NCBI GenBank assembly: GCA_963695675.1
Contig: CAVOGY010000002.1
Location: 326,956-390,955 of the forward strand
DNA: 64,000 nt
Reading direction: 5' to 3'
Origin: DASUPK01 sp963695675
GTDB taxonomy: Bacteria; Actinomycetota; Thermoleophilia; Solirubrobacterales; 70-9
The translations under genes were made by a program, and so were the position numbers. Shown in pieces: positions 41,634 to 50,064 of the stretch; within the stretch, counting starts at the first letter, position 1; each line of letters begins with the position of its first letter. The notes under the pieces were generated by a model. That model had not been told where the DNA came from. It was given only the letters and a program-made list of their open reading frames with translations, and did no database searches.

Positions 41634-41744
41634 CCGGCCGGCGTCCTCGATAAAGGCCGAGGCCGAACCGCTTTCCGCGAATCCGATACGATTTCCGAAG
41701 TGAATTACCGGGTTTTTGCGGCGTGAACTACGGAATCCGTACCA

Positions 41745-42047
41745 ATGGCTACGAGCAGACCGGTTGAGGACACCCTCGATCTGCTCGGACGCCGCTGGGC
41801 GCTTCGCCTGATCTGGGAGCTGCGGCGCAGCACCCTCTCCTTTTCGGAGCTCCGTGAGAGCACCGGCATCAGCCCATCCGTTCTCTCCGCCCGTCTCGGC
41901 GAGCTCGTCGAGTCCGGCGTCGTCGAGCGGGACGGCGGCGGGCGCTACCGGCTGAGCGGCCCGGGCCGCGATCTCGCCCGGATTCTCTACGAGCTCAATA
42001 GATGGGCCGAGCGGGCAGGGGTATCCTCGCTGGATGAGCTCGCCTGA
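41745..42047 (+). CDS. HxlR-family winged-helix regulator
   Basis: The 100-residue protein has the HxlR pattern: EDTLDLLGRRWALRLIWELR, LSFSELRESTGISPSVLSAR, LGELVESGVVERDGGGRYRL and a C-terminal dimer helix (GRDLARILYELNRWAERAG). There is no N-terminal Cys of the redox- or aldehyde-sensing type. It overlaps the next gene by 14 bases. The upstream gap (41634-41744) has AT-richer sequence that may contain its promoter. Confidence 0.85.
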   Translation: MATSRPVEDTLDLLGRRWALRLIWELRRSTLSFSELRESTGISPSVLSARLGELVESGVVERDGGGRYRLSGPGRDLARILYELNRWAERAGVSSLDELA

Positions 42048-42816
42048 GCTGAGCGTCGTTTGCCGGTCCTGCGGTGAGGAGGTCAGCCCCTATGTGACCG
42101 AGTGCCCGTACTGCGGCACTCGCCTCCGGAAGCGCGCGCCCAAGCTCGAGCTCCGAGGCGACGAGCTCACGCCCCGGGAGTCGCGTCGCGTCCGGCGCCG
42201 CCTGGCGCGCGCCCGGCGGACCGAGGCGCTCGCCGAGCGCCCCTACGCCGTGATCGCGGCGATCCTCATCCCCGCCGTGCTGGTGCTCGTGCGCGTGGCG
42301 AGCTCGGCGCTCGACGCCCACGACCTGGGCGCAATCGTCGGTCCGGTCGGCGGGGACTGGTGGCGATACTTCGCCGCCCCCTTCGTCTATCCGGACGTCG
42401 GCTACCTCTTCATCGCCTCGGCGGGGATCGCGATCTTCGGCGTGGCGGTCGAGCAACGGCTCGGGACGATCCCGACCGTCGTCCTCATCGTCGCCTCGGG
42501 CGCGCTCGGGATGCTCGCGGCCGATGGCATCGAGACCGCCTTCGCCAGCAATAACGACATCCTGCTCGCCGCGGGCGGCAACGGCATCGCCCTCGGGCTG
42601 CTCGGCGCCTGGGCGGTGATGCGCACGGCGGAGGTCCGCGCCGACCCGAGCGAGGACGTGGAGGTGATCGGCGCCGCAGTCTGCGCGGCCGTTCTCATCC
42701 TGCTGCCGCTGGTCGACGATTACGCGAGCGTGTTCGCCGGTCTGGCCGGGGGCCTGGTCGGCGCCGGCTGCGGGCTGGCCGCCGTCCTGGCTCGGCGGGA
42801 GCGCCAACCCCGCTGA
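42034..42816 (+). CDS. Zinc-ribbon plus rhomboid-fold membrane protein without catalytic serine/histidine
   Basis: Residues about 10-30 form a zinc ribbon (CRSCGEEVSPYVTECPYCGT). A basic linker leads to about six hydrophobic segments with rhomboid landmarks: the loop WWRYFAAPFVYPDVGYLFIA, an E-x-R-x-G element (VEQRLGT), and GGNGIALGLLGAW at the place of the rhomboid GxSG motif. There Asn replaces the catalytic Ser, and the last helix (ASVFAGLAGGLVGAG) lacks the partner His. It is thus likely an inactive rhomboid-like protein that binds rather than cuts membrane substrates. It overlaps the HxlR gene. Confidence 0.7.
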   Translation: MSSPELSVVCRSCGEEVSPYVTECPYCGTRLRKRAPKLELRGDELTPRESRRVRRRLARARRTEALAERPYAVIAAILIPAVLVLVRVASSALDAHDLGAIVGPVGGDWWRYFAAPFVYPDVGYLFIASAGIAIFGVAVEQRLGTIPTVVLIVASGALGMLAADGIETAFASNNDILLAAGGNGIALGLLGAWAVMRTAEVRADPSEDVEVIGAAVCAAVLILLPLVDDYASVFAGLAGGLVGAGCGLAAVLARRERQPR

Positions 42817-42818
42817 CG

Positions 42819-43475
42819 TTGCCCACGGACAAGTTCATCTCGATCACGCCCGAGCTCCACCGCTATTCGGTGGGCCACAGCTCATTCAGGGACGGCGTGG
42901 TCCCCGAGGTCGAGCAGGCGGGCGAGGACATGGGAGACCTCGCCCTCATGCAGATCGCCGGCGACCAGGCGGCGTTCATGACCATCGTCGTGCGGGCGAT
43001 CGGCGCGCGGCGGGCCCTCGAGGTCGGGACTTTCCTCGGCTACGGGGCGATCGCGATCGCCCGAGGGCTTCCGGACGACGGCGAGCTGATCTGCCTCGAG
43101 CTCGATGAGGAGTACGCCGAACGGGCCCGCGAGCACCTGCGCAGGGCGGGCCTCGACGGGAAGGTCGAGATCCGGGTCGGACCCGCTCTGGAGAGCCTGC
43201 GGGCGATGGACCGCACCGAGCAGTTCGACTTCGCCTTCATCGACGCGGACAAGACCGAGTACATCGACGACTTCGAGGAGGGTCTGGCGCGGCTTCGCCC
43301 GAACGGCGTGATCATGATCGACAACACCCTCCGCGAGGGAACGGTGCTGGATCCCGGGGACTCGGAGTCCGCCCGCGTGACCGCCGAGCTCAATGACCGG
43401 CTGGCGAAGGACGAGCGGGTGGACGTTGCGCTGCTCGGCCTGGCGGACGGGATCACGATGGCGCGCAAGCGGTGA
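42819..43475 (+). CDS. Class I SAM-dependent O-methyltransferase (COMT/CCoAOMT-like)
   Basis: The 218-residue enzyme has the SAM-binding ALEVGTFLGYGAIAIARGLP, the acidic ribose-binding strand ELICLELDEEYAERAREHLR, and FDFAFIDADKTEYIDDFEEG plus MIDNTLREGTVLDP with the metal-binding Asp/Asn of the catechol O-methyltransferase-like group. Substrates are usually small catechols. The TTG 42819 start comes three bases after the previous stop, and the end overlaps the GNAT gene. Confidence 0.88.
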   Translation: MPTDKFISITPELHRYSVGHSSFRDGVVPEVEQAGEDMGDLALMQIAGDQAAFMTIVVRAIGARRALEVGTFLGYGAIAIARGLPDDGELICLELDEEYAERAREHLRRAGLDGKVEIRVGPALESLRAMDRTEQFDFAFIDADKTEYIDDFEEGLARLRPNGVIMIDNTLREGTVLDPGDSESARVTAELNDRLAKDERVDVALLGLADGITMARKR

Positions 43476-44242
43476 GCGCCCTCCCGACGGACGACCGCGG
43501 CTGGTTCCAGCTGGTGCTCGGCAACCAACCGCCGCTCTGGCGGCTCTACACCGAGGCATGCGGCGGCGAGGTGTTCACCGACGGGGACGTCCAGGCGGCG
43601 ATCCTCCCGGCGTCGCCCAATCGCTCGTTCTTCAACTCCGTCTTCTACGAGGACTCCGAGCATCTGGTCGACGCCCTACCGCGCCTCGCGGATGCCTACG
43701 ACGACGCCGGAGTCAACGCCTGGACGGTCTGGATCCCTGCGGACGACGAGCGCGCGAGGAGCGGGCTGGCCGACGCCGGCCACGTCCTCGACGCGACGCC
43801 GCGAGCGATGGCCTTCGAGCTCTCGAATCTCCGCGTCCCCGAGCCCGACCCCGAGCTCAAGATCCGCAGCGAGATGGACATGGAGCTGATCCGGGTGATC
43901 AACGAGACCGCATACGGCTTTCCGGCCGGGGACTTCCCGCCGATGAATCCGTTGCCAGACACGGAGGCCTATCTCGCGAGTCTCGACGGCGAGACCGTGG
44001 GGACGACCCTGGTCTGGGACCGCGGCGACGATGCCGAGGTCACCTTCGTCGCCACCCTGCCGGAGGCCCGCGGCCGGGGCATCGCCGGTCGGCTCCTCGG
44101 CCATGCGCTCGAGAGGGAGCGCGAACGCGGCAAGTCGGCCTCGACGCTGATCGCCACGAAGCTCGGCTACCCCGTCTACGAGAAGCTCGGCTACCGGGAC
44201 GTCGGGGGGCTTGAGATGTGGGAACGGCGGAAGCCACGATGA
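43472..44242 (+). CDS. GNAT-family acetyltransferase
   Basis: The 256-residue protein has a C-terminal GNAT domain with acetyl-CoA loop ATLPEARGRGIAGRLLGHAL and the final LGYPVYEKLGYRDVGGLEMW. The N-terminal ~125 residues form a separate, degenerate GNAT-like half (NRSFFNSVFYEDSEHLVDAL, AWTVWIPADDERARSGLADA), as in tandem-GNAT proteins. The acceptor is unknown. GTG 43472 overlaps the methyltransferase stop, and the stop overlaps the next gene (ATGA). Confidence 0.85.
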   Translation: MSALPTDDRGWFQLVLGNQPPLWRLYTEACGGEVFTDGDVQAAILPASPNRSFFNSVFYEDSEHLVDALPRLADAYDDAGVNAWTVWIPADDERARSGLADAGHVLDATPRAMAFELSNLRVPEPDPELKIRSEMDMELIRVINETAYGFPAGDFPPMNPLPDTEAYLASLDGETVGTTLVWDRGDDAEVTFVATLPEARGRGIAGRLLGHALERERERGKSASTLIATKLGYPVYEKLGYRDVGGLEMWERRKPR

Positions 44243-44580
44243 GCCCGGGGCGCTACAGCGACGAGCAGATCGACGCCGCGATCGAGGCGATCTCCGACCC
44301 CGAGGTCTTCCGCGAGACCGAGCGGCAGGTGGCGCGTGCGGCGCCGCGCCTGCAGCGGATCCTCGCCGAGGCACTGGGGGAGGGCGGCTGGTTCGGCGAG
44401 TCGCACGACGCGGAGGTCCTGAAGGCCGCGACGACGCCTGACGAGGAGGCGCGGCTGATTGCCGTCCGCACGCTGCTCGCCGAGGAGGCGCGCATGGGAA
44501 TGATGGTCGGCGTCGCTGTAGGGTGGGCGCTCGCCGAGAGGCTCGAGCAGCAGGGACCGGAGCAGACGAAGGAGGACTGA
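44239..44580 (+). CDS. Small helical protein of unknown function
   Basis: From ATG 44239 (overlapping the GNAT stop as ATGA) the product has 113 residues. It is mostly helical: YSDEQIDAAIEAISDPEVFR, ERQVARAAPRLQRILAEALG, then a hydrophobic Ala/Gly/Met segment near the end (MGMMVGVAVGWALAERLEQQ). No family is recognised. It is followed after five bases by the UPF0173 hydrolase, whose ribosome-binding site AAGGAGGAC lies inside its end. Confidence 0.7.
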   Translation: MSPGRYSDEQIDAAIEAISDPEVFRETERQVARAAPRLQRILAEALGEGGWFGESHDAEVLKAATTPDEEARLIAVRTLLAEEARMGMMVGVAVGWALAERLEQQGPEQTKED

Positions 44581-44585
44581 CGCAG

Positions 44586-45300
44586 ATGGAGATCAACTAC
44601 CTCGGCCATTCGACCGTCGAGCTGGTGGACGGCGACACGCGCGTCCTCATCGATCCGTTCCTGAAGCCGAACAACCCGGCGGCCAAGCTCACCGCCGAGG
44701 AGGTCAACCCAACTCACGTGCTGATGACCCACGCGCACCTGGACCATTACGCCGACGCGATCGCTGTGGGCAAGCGCACCGGCGCCAGCTTCGTGGCCAT
44801 TACGGAGTTGGCCAACGTGCTCGGACGAGCAGGGGATCGAGGACGCAGTCGACGCCAACCTCGGTGGAATCGTCACCTACGACTGGGGCTGGGTGAAGCT
44901 GGTGCAGGCCCACCACACGAGCACCGTCCCCGGCTCCACCGACCGTCCGTATAGCCCCACATCGGGCACGGTGATCGGTGCGGCATGCGGCGTGGTGGTC
45001 AACATCGGCGGCAAGACCCTGTACCACCTCGGCGACACGGCGTTGTTCAGCGACCTGAAGCTGATCGTCGAGCGGACCCCCGCCGAGATCGCCTTCATCC
45101 CGATCGGCGGCCACTACACGATGCATCGCGAGGACGCCGTGGTCGCCGCCGACTTCGTAGGCGCCGAGATCGTCATCCCGGTCCACTACAACACCTGGCC
45201 GCCGATCGAGACAGACGCCGAGGCGTTCAAGTCCGACGTCGAGTCGAAGACGAAGTCGAAGGTCGCTGTGCTGGCGCCGGGCGAGTCGCTCAGCGTCTAG
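44586..45300 (+). pseudogene. UPF0173 metal-dependent hydrolase (metallo-beta-lactamase fold), frameshifted
   Basis: The two halves together give a full UPF0173 hydrolase. The first frame has MEINYLGHSTVELVDGDTRV, IDPFLKPNNP and the metal motif THAHLDHYADAI, up to ELANVL at about 44821. Removing one G after CTC restores DEQGIEDAVDANLGGIVTYD, then AHHTSTVPGSTDRPYSPTSG, LYHLGDTALFSDLKL, FIPIGGHYTMHREDAV and PVHYNTWPPIETDAE to the stop at 45300. All expected metal ligands are present across the two frames, so the break is recent or a sequence error. ATG 44586 has a strong AGGAGG site. Confidence 0.85.
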
Positions 45301-45548
45301 TCAGCCTGGGAGCCGCGCCGGAACCAGACCGACCGGTCCTGCCAGTCGTGCGCCATCAGGACGCAGCCGGCGAGGGCCCAGGCGATCGCCCGGTTGGACT
45401 CCGAGCGGCGGGCCGCGAGCTGTGCCAGTCCGGCCGTCGCGACCGCGATGCCCGTCAGCCCGTGATGAAGGCGCTGGCCCCCGATCCAGACCCGCCGACG
45501 CTCCGGATCAACTCCGAAGATGCGGTTTCCGACCTTCCATGGATTCAT
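45297..45548 (-). CDS. Small membrane-associated protein of unknown function
   Basis: From ATG 45548 (MNPWKVGNRIFGVDPERRRV) the product has 83 residues with one moderately hydrophobic stretch (GLTGIAVATAGLAQLAARR) and a second (NRAIAWALAGCVLMAHDW). It converges on and overlaps the UPF0173 gene by four bases. An in-frame ATG at 45560 adds four residues. I recognise no named family with confidence. Confidence 0.55.
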   Translation of the reverse strand: MNPWKVGNRIFGVDPERRRVWIGGQRLHHGLTGIAVATAGLAQLAARRSESNRAIAWALAGCVLMAHDWQDRSVWFRRGSQAD

Positions 45549-45605
45549 CTCGAGGGCCATATCGGCTCACCGTCCGTGGTGGTTGAGTGACCTCTGCATA
45601 CCCTA

Positions 45606-45642
45606 CACAAAAATTGGTAATCGTGTGCCACAAAAGTTGGTA
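45606..45642 (+). promoter_or_regulatory. Paired 14-bp direct repeats upstream of the R2-like gene
   Basis: CACAAAAATTGGTA (45606-45619) and CACAAAAGTTGGTA (45629-45642) are 23 bp apart start to start, with one mismatch. They lie 84-120 bases before the R2-like start in an unusually AT-rich stretch and look like two operator half-sites. Confidence 0.55.
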
Positions 45643-45725
45643 GGCATAAGGCGGGACTGGCCAGCCAGCCAGTTTGTGCGGTAGGCTGCGACCGAGCAGC
45701 CGTCAGCGACCCAGGAGGAGAGCGA

Positions 45726-46670
45726 ATGGAGCCGGTCGAGGCAAAGGACGCCACGCAGTCGGGACCGTCGAGGGCACAGCGCGAGGACTTCCGCGCGACC
45801 TCGGACCCGGCCCTCCAGCGGGGGGACCGCAGCGACGTCAAGCTCCTCGACTACACCCAGCTCTACAACCTCTGGGAGCGCCAGCAGTGGGCGACTCAGG
45901 ACCTCGACTTCTCCCAGGACCGGATCCACTGGCACGAGCGCATCCCCCCGGAGGAGCGCTTCCAGCGCATGTACGGGCTCTCGAGCTTCTTCATCGGCGA
46001 GCAGAAGGTCGCCGACGAGCTCGGGCCGATCATGCGCGCCGCCCCCACCGAGGCGCAGCGAATCTTCCTCTCCACGCAGATCGCCGACGAGGCTCGCCAC
46101 GTCCGCTTCTTCGACCGGTTCTTCAGCGAGGTGGGCGTGCTCGAAAACGCGACCGAGCTCAAGCAGCGCCTCGACGCGCTGGACCAGCATCTCAACCCGG
46201 CATTCCACGAGCTCTTCGACGGGCTGCTCAAGGAGCGGGTGGACCGCCTGGGCGCGGAGCCTGGCGACCACGATGCGCTGGTCGAGGCGATCACCCTCTA
46301 CCACATGGTGATCGAGGGGATGCTGGCCCTCACCGGGCAGCATTTCATCATCGACTACAACGAGCGGATGGGGACCCTGCCCGCGTTCGTCGAGGGCTTC
46401 TCCAACGTCGCCCGCGACGAGCACCGGCACATCGCCTTCGGCGTCCGCTTCCTCACCGAGTGCGTGAACGCGGACCAGCGCTACCGCGAGGTGATCCAGA
46501 ACATGCTGATGAAGTCACTGCCCATCGCCGACAAGGTGATCGATCCGCCCTGGGACGAGGAGGACGATCTCGAGCTCTTCGGCGTCAGCCGGGAGGAGAC
46601 TCACGCCTTCGCGGCGCAGTGCCTCACCCGGCGGCTCAAGGTCATCGGGCTCGCGCCCGCCGCTGCCTGA
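45726..46670 (+). CDS. R2-like di-iron/Mn-Fe oxidase (ribonucleotide reductase small-subunit superfamily)
   Basis: The 314-residue protein has the ferritin-like four-helix bundle of the R2 superfamily. Metal ligands are visible in FFIGEQKVADELGPI (Glu), QIADEARHVRFFDRF (Glu, His), YHMVIEGMLALTG (Glu) and ARDEHRHIAFG (Glu, His). The Val in EQKVADE and the Tyr in LYHMVIEG correspond to the Val-Tyr crosslink pair of R2lox from Mycobacterium. It therefore resembles the R2-like ligand-binding oxidase rather than a true ribonucleotide reductase subunit; no large subunit is adjacent. An AGGAGGAGAGCG ribosome-binding site precedes ATG 45726. Confidence 0.82.
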   Translation: MEPVEAKDATQSGPSRAQREDFRATSDPALQRGDRSDVKLLDYTQLYNLWERQQWATQDLDFSQDRIHWHERIPPEERFQRMYGLSSFFIGEQKVADELGPIMRAAPTEAQRIFLSTQIADEARHVRFFDRFFSEVGVLENATELKQRLDALDQHLNPAFHELFDGLLKERVDRLGAEPGDHDALVEAITLYHMVIEGMLALTGQHFIIDYNERMGTLPAFVEGFSNVARDEHRHIAFGVRFLTECVNADQRYREVIQNMLMKSLPIADKVIDPPWDEEDDLELFGVSREETHAFAAQCLTRRLKVIGLAPAAA

Positions 46671-46709
46671 CCTTCTTCGGCGTCGACTTCTGGTAGCTGA
46701 CGCCGACTT

Positions 46710-48362
46710 CTACTGCGTCGGGGGCGTGGAGGTGGCCGGCTGGGAGTCGGTGGCCGCCGGCTCAACTGCGGTCGTCGAGGTGGTGCCGCCGGAGGAGCAG
46801 GTGCTCGGCGCACCCGGATCCGTCACTCCGTCGCCGTCCGCGTCGCACGAGGTCGTCGACGGTTCGACGCCGGTGGTGACCGGGCCTGACTGCTCGATGC
46901 CGCTGGCGCCCCTGGAGTCGGTGTTGGCCAAGGTGCTGGCCTTGTGTCGCTTGTGCTTGCCCTTGGTCGCTGTCGTGGACCCGGTTCCGCCGGTCGAGGC
47001 CTGATCGGCCGGCTGCGGCGGGACCGTCACCGTGTCCGCGGGCTGGGCGGGGGCGGTCGCCGCGGGTGTCGCCGCAGGGGCGTCCGCCGGAGCGGGCTCG
47101 GCGGTCGCCGGAGTGGCGGTGGGTGCGACGCGCTTATCCGGGACGTTGGCGGTCCGGACCTTGGGCTGAGGCTTCGCGGCCGGGTGATGGGCGGTGACGT
47201 TCTGGATCTCGGCGGCGCCGCCCGCGATGATCGCGGCGGTCGCAATTCCAGCGGCGGCCTTGGTACCGATCGCCGCGGCTGCGCCTGTCGCCGCGGCTGC
47301 GCCTGCGCTGCCCGCGGCGGCTCCGCCTGCCGCGGCCGCGCCGCCTACGGCAGCGCCGGTGACGGCTGTGCCGCCCGTGGCGGCCGCGCCTGCGCCCGCG
47401 GCACCCGCGCCCGCGGCACCCGCGCCCGCGACCCCTGCCCCGGCGCCCGCAGCGCCGCCGCCACCCGCGCCGGCAGCGGCACCGCCTCCGCCGCCGCCGA
47501 ACATGCCGCTGAGTTTTGCGAGCACGGCGCCCTTCAGGACGAGCAGCGGGCCCACCGGGAAGATCGCGGCGAGCACCTTGCTGTCGGAGCGAAGCTGGGT
47601 GCGGAACGCGCGACACGGGTCGCAGCCCTTGATGTGGCGGCGGACCGGACCGGAGACCTTGGCGAGCCCCTCGGCGGCCTCCGCGAGCTCGAGCCGGGCG
47701 TCGTCGCAGGTCAGCTGCCGGGCCTGGCTCGACTCGGCCAGCGCGATCCGCGCGCGGACGAGGAGCGACTTGACGCCGGGGACGGTGGTGTCCATCGCCC
47801 GGGCGATCTCCTCGTAGCTCATCGCGTCGATCTCGCGCAGGAGAAGTGCGGAGCGCTGCGTCTCCGGCAGCTTGCCGACGTCCGTCAGCAGGCTGCGGAA
47901 CTCCTCGCGGCTCTGGACCCGCTCATGGGTGGTCACCCCGTTCATATGGGGGTGCGTGTCCATCGTGTCCTGCCCGTCCGCGGTCGGCTTCCGAAGATGG
48001 TTGAGGCAGCGGTTCCGGGCGATCCGGTAGAGCCAGGGCCGGACCGCGATCGGCCGCTCGTCGGCGACCATCGCGTTGTAGGCGGCGACGAAGACCTCCT
48101 GGAGCACGTCCTCGGCGTCCTCGGTGCAGCCCAGCATCTGGCGGCAGAAGCCCAGCAGCCGCGACTGGTAGCGCTCGACGAGGGTGTCGAAGGCGTGCTG
48201 ATGACCCCGTCGGGTGAGGGCGACGAGCTTGTCGTCGTCTTGGAAGCGGAGGAGGGGCGAGCGCCGGGCGAAGAGCCCGCGTCGCTGTGCGTGTGTGAGG
48301 GTTGAGGCTTCCAAGGCGGGGACGGCAGAGAAAGCGGCGGACCTCCCTGCCGAAGAAAACAC
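46710..48362 (-). CDS. ECF-type sigma factor fused to a zinc finger and a long low-complexity tail
   Basis: Residues about 45-115 are sigma region 2 (AFDTLVERYQSRLLGFCRQM, EDAEDVLQEVFVAAYNAM, RPWLYRIARNRCLNHLRKP) and about 160-215 sigma region 4 (LPETQRSALLLREIDAMSYE, EEIARAMDTTVPGVKSLL). Then comes a zinc-finger HC2-like element (LTCDDARLEL ... RRHIKGCDPCRAF), normally found in anti-sigma factors, a long Gly/Ala segment containing a possible membrane helix (AAAGIATAAIIAGGAAE), a Pro/Thr/Ala-rich stretch and a Cys-bracketed CDADGDGVTDPGAPSTC, similar to Ca-binding Asp/Gly repeats. The whole is 550 residues. This suggests a self-inhibited or membrane-tethered sigma factor. The GTG start is uncertain. 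Confidence 0.85.
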   Translation of the reverse strand: MFSSAGRSAAFSAVPALEASTLTHAQRRGLFARRSPLLRFQDDDKLVALTRRGHQHAFDTLVERYQSRLLGFCRQMLGCTEDAEDVLQEVFVAAYNAMVADERPIAVRPWLYRIARNRCLNHLRKPTADGQDTMDTHPHMNGVTTHERVQSREEFRSLLTDVGKLPETQRSALLLREIDAMSYEEIARAMDTTVPGVKSLLVRARIALAESSQARQLTCDDARLELAEAAEGLAKVSGPVRRHIKGCDPCRAFRTQLRSDSKVLAAIFPVGPLLVLKGAVLAKLSGMFGGGGGGAAAGAGGGGAAGAGAGVAGAGAAGAGAAGAGAAATGGTAVTGAAVGGAAAAGGAAAGSAGAAAATGAAAAIGTKAAAGIATAAIIAGGAAEIQNVTAHHPAAKPQPKVRTANVPDKRVAPTATPATAEPAPADAPAATPAATAPAQPADTVTVPPQPADQASTGGTGSTTATKGKHKRHKASTLANTDSRGASGIEQSGPVTTGVEPSTTSCDADGDGVTDPGAPSTCSSGGTTSTTAVEPAATDSQPATSTPPTQ

Positions 48363-48498
48363 GGTAGCAGTGGTCCGGTTGCGCTCGCGGGACCCTTAAT
48401 GCCCTCGAAATGCGGGCCCTAAGCGGGCTTTTCCACCGCTATTTGCGGGGATCTCTCCGGTGGACGGTGCCATTGTCGCCGACGCGACTAAGGCCGGC

Positions 48499-50010
48499 CT
48501 AAGCGGCCTGCGCCTCGGCGGCCTCGGCCTCGACTCCGACCGGAGCTCCCTCCTCCATCTCGGCCTCGAGCTCCTGTGCAGTCGGCGAGCGCAGAACTAG
48601 GAGCGCAATCAGGATCCCGACGGCCGCGGCGCCTGCCGCGATCAGGAAGGCGAGGTGGTAGCCGCCGCTGAGCGCCGAGGTGGCCGATTCGCCCGCGGCC
48701 TCCAAGGCATTGGTCCGGTCTGTCGCGATCGTCCCGAGCGCCGCCAGTCCGACCGCGGCTGAGAGCTGGATGGAGACCTGGATCGTCCCCGATGCCAGGC
48801 CGGCGTCGGCAGCTGGGACATCTTCCAACGCGGTCATCATCAACGGCGGGTTGGCCGCGCCGAAGCCGATTCCGAGTAGCGCCAGACCGGTGAACATCAG
48901 CGGGAAGTAGGCACTGTGCTCGCCGGCCTGCGAGAAGAGCAGCAGCCCGGCGACTCCGCTGGCTATGCCCCCGATGAGGGTGCGCTTGGGACCGAAGCGC
49001 GAGACCAGCCGGGCAGAGATCCCGGCAGACATGATTCCGAGAAAGACGCTCATCGCCAGGAAGGCGAGCCCGATCTGAATCGGGTCGAAGCCGCGCACGT
49101 GCTCGAGGTAGAGCGAACCGAGGAAGAAGGTCGAGAAGGCACCGGTCACGAGGAACCCTCGAACCAGGTTCGAGGCGACCAGGCTGCGATCGCCGAGGAT
49201 GCGCAGCGGCATGATCGGATGCGAGATGCGGGACTCGAAGGCGACGAAGGCGGCCAGGAGGGCAAGCGAGATTCCCGCCAGGGCGAGCGTCTTGCCGCCG
49301 GTCCAGCCCCACTCAGGGATCTTGATGAGTGCGTAGATGCCGACGATCGAGGCGCCGGTGATCAGAATCGAGCCCAGCCAGTCGACCCCGTGGGCGACGC
49401 CGAGCCCCTCGTTCTCGACGATCAGCCTGCGTCCGAAGAAGAACGCCGCGGCGCCGATCGGCAGGTTGACGAAGAAGATCCAGTGCCAGTTGATCGCCTG
49501 GGTGAGGACCCCGCCGAGCAGCAGCCCCAGCGAGGCGCCACCAGCGACCACGAAGGTGTAGGCGCTCATCGCCTTGGCGCGCTCGTGCGCCTCCGGGAAC
49601 TCGACCGCGATGATCGCGACGACCACCGCCGAGGTGAGCGCGGCCGCAGCTCCCTGGGCGAAGCGCGCGCCGATCAGCATCGCTTCGCTCTCGGCGAGCC
49701 CGCAGATCATCGACACGACGACGAAGGACGCAAGCCCGGTGAGGAAGATGCGCTTGCGGCCGAACAGGTCGCCCAGGCGCCCGGCGAGCAACAGCAGGCT
49801 GCCGAAGGTGATCAGGTAGCCGTCGATCACCCAGGTGAGGCTCGACTGGCTGAAATGGAGGTCCGCCTGAATCGAGGGGAGGGCGACGTTGACGATCGTC
49901 GTGTCGAGGACGATCATCAGCTGACCCAGGCAGACCACGAAGAGAGCGATCCACCTGCGCCGGTCGCTCGGCGGCGCTATTGTGTGGTTCGTAGCCTCCA
50001 CGATGATCAT
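48499..50010 (-). CDS. MFS multidrug exporter, DHA2/EmrB-QacA type
   Basis: The 503-residue protein has the 14-helix DHA2 pattern with the family motif near the first helix (GQLMIVLDTTIVNVALPSIQ), motif A (GRLGDLFGRKRIF), motif C-like GASLGLLLGGVLTQ and WHWIFFVNLPIGAAAFFFGR. It exports drugs or metabolites in exchange for protons. ATG 50010 (MIIVEATNHTIAPPSDRRRW) is chosen although the frame stays open upstream through the divergent regulator. The adjacent MarR gene very likely controls it. The C-terminal tail is acidic (ELEAEMEEGAPVGVEAEAAE). Confidence 0.92.
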   Translation of the reverse strand: MIIVEATNHTIAPPSDRRRWIALFVVCLGQLMIVLDTTIVNVALPSIQADLHFSQSSLTWVIDGYLITFGSLLLLAGRLGDLFGRKRIFLTGLASFVVVSMICGLAESEAMLIGARFAQGAAAALTSAVVVAIIAVEFPEAHERAKAMSAYTFVVAGGASLGLLLGGVLTQAINWHWIFFVNLPIGAAAFFFGRRLIVENEGLGVAHGVDWLGSILITGASIVGIYALIKIPEWGWTGGKTLALAGISLALLAAFVAFESRISHPIMPLRILGDRSLVASNLVRGFLVTGAFSTFFLGSLYLEHVRGFDPIQIGLAFLAMSVFLGIMSAGISARLVSRFGPKRTLIGGIASGVAGLLLFSQAGEHSAYFPLMFTGLALLGIGFGAANPPLMMTALEDVPAADAGLASGTIQVSIQLSAAVGLAALGTIATDRTNALEAAGESATSALSGGYHLAFLIAAGAAAVGILIALLVLRSPTAQELEAEMEEGAPVGVEAEAAEAQAA

Positions 50011-50016
50011 CACTAT

Positions 50017-50034
50017 ACAAAGGATTATCCTTGT
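50017..50034. promoter_or_regulatory. Palindromic operator between the MFS and MarR genes
   Basis: AAGGAT-T-ATCCTT (50020-50032) is a perfect palindrome around one central base, extended outward by ACA/TGT. It lies in the 54-base space between the divergent starts, the usual place for a MarR operator that controls both. Confidence 0.65.
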
Positions 50035-50064
50035 CAGCTTGATGATGTCGGAGGCGGGGCTACG

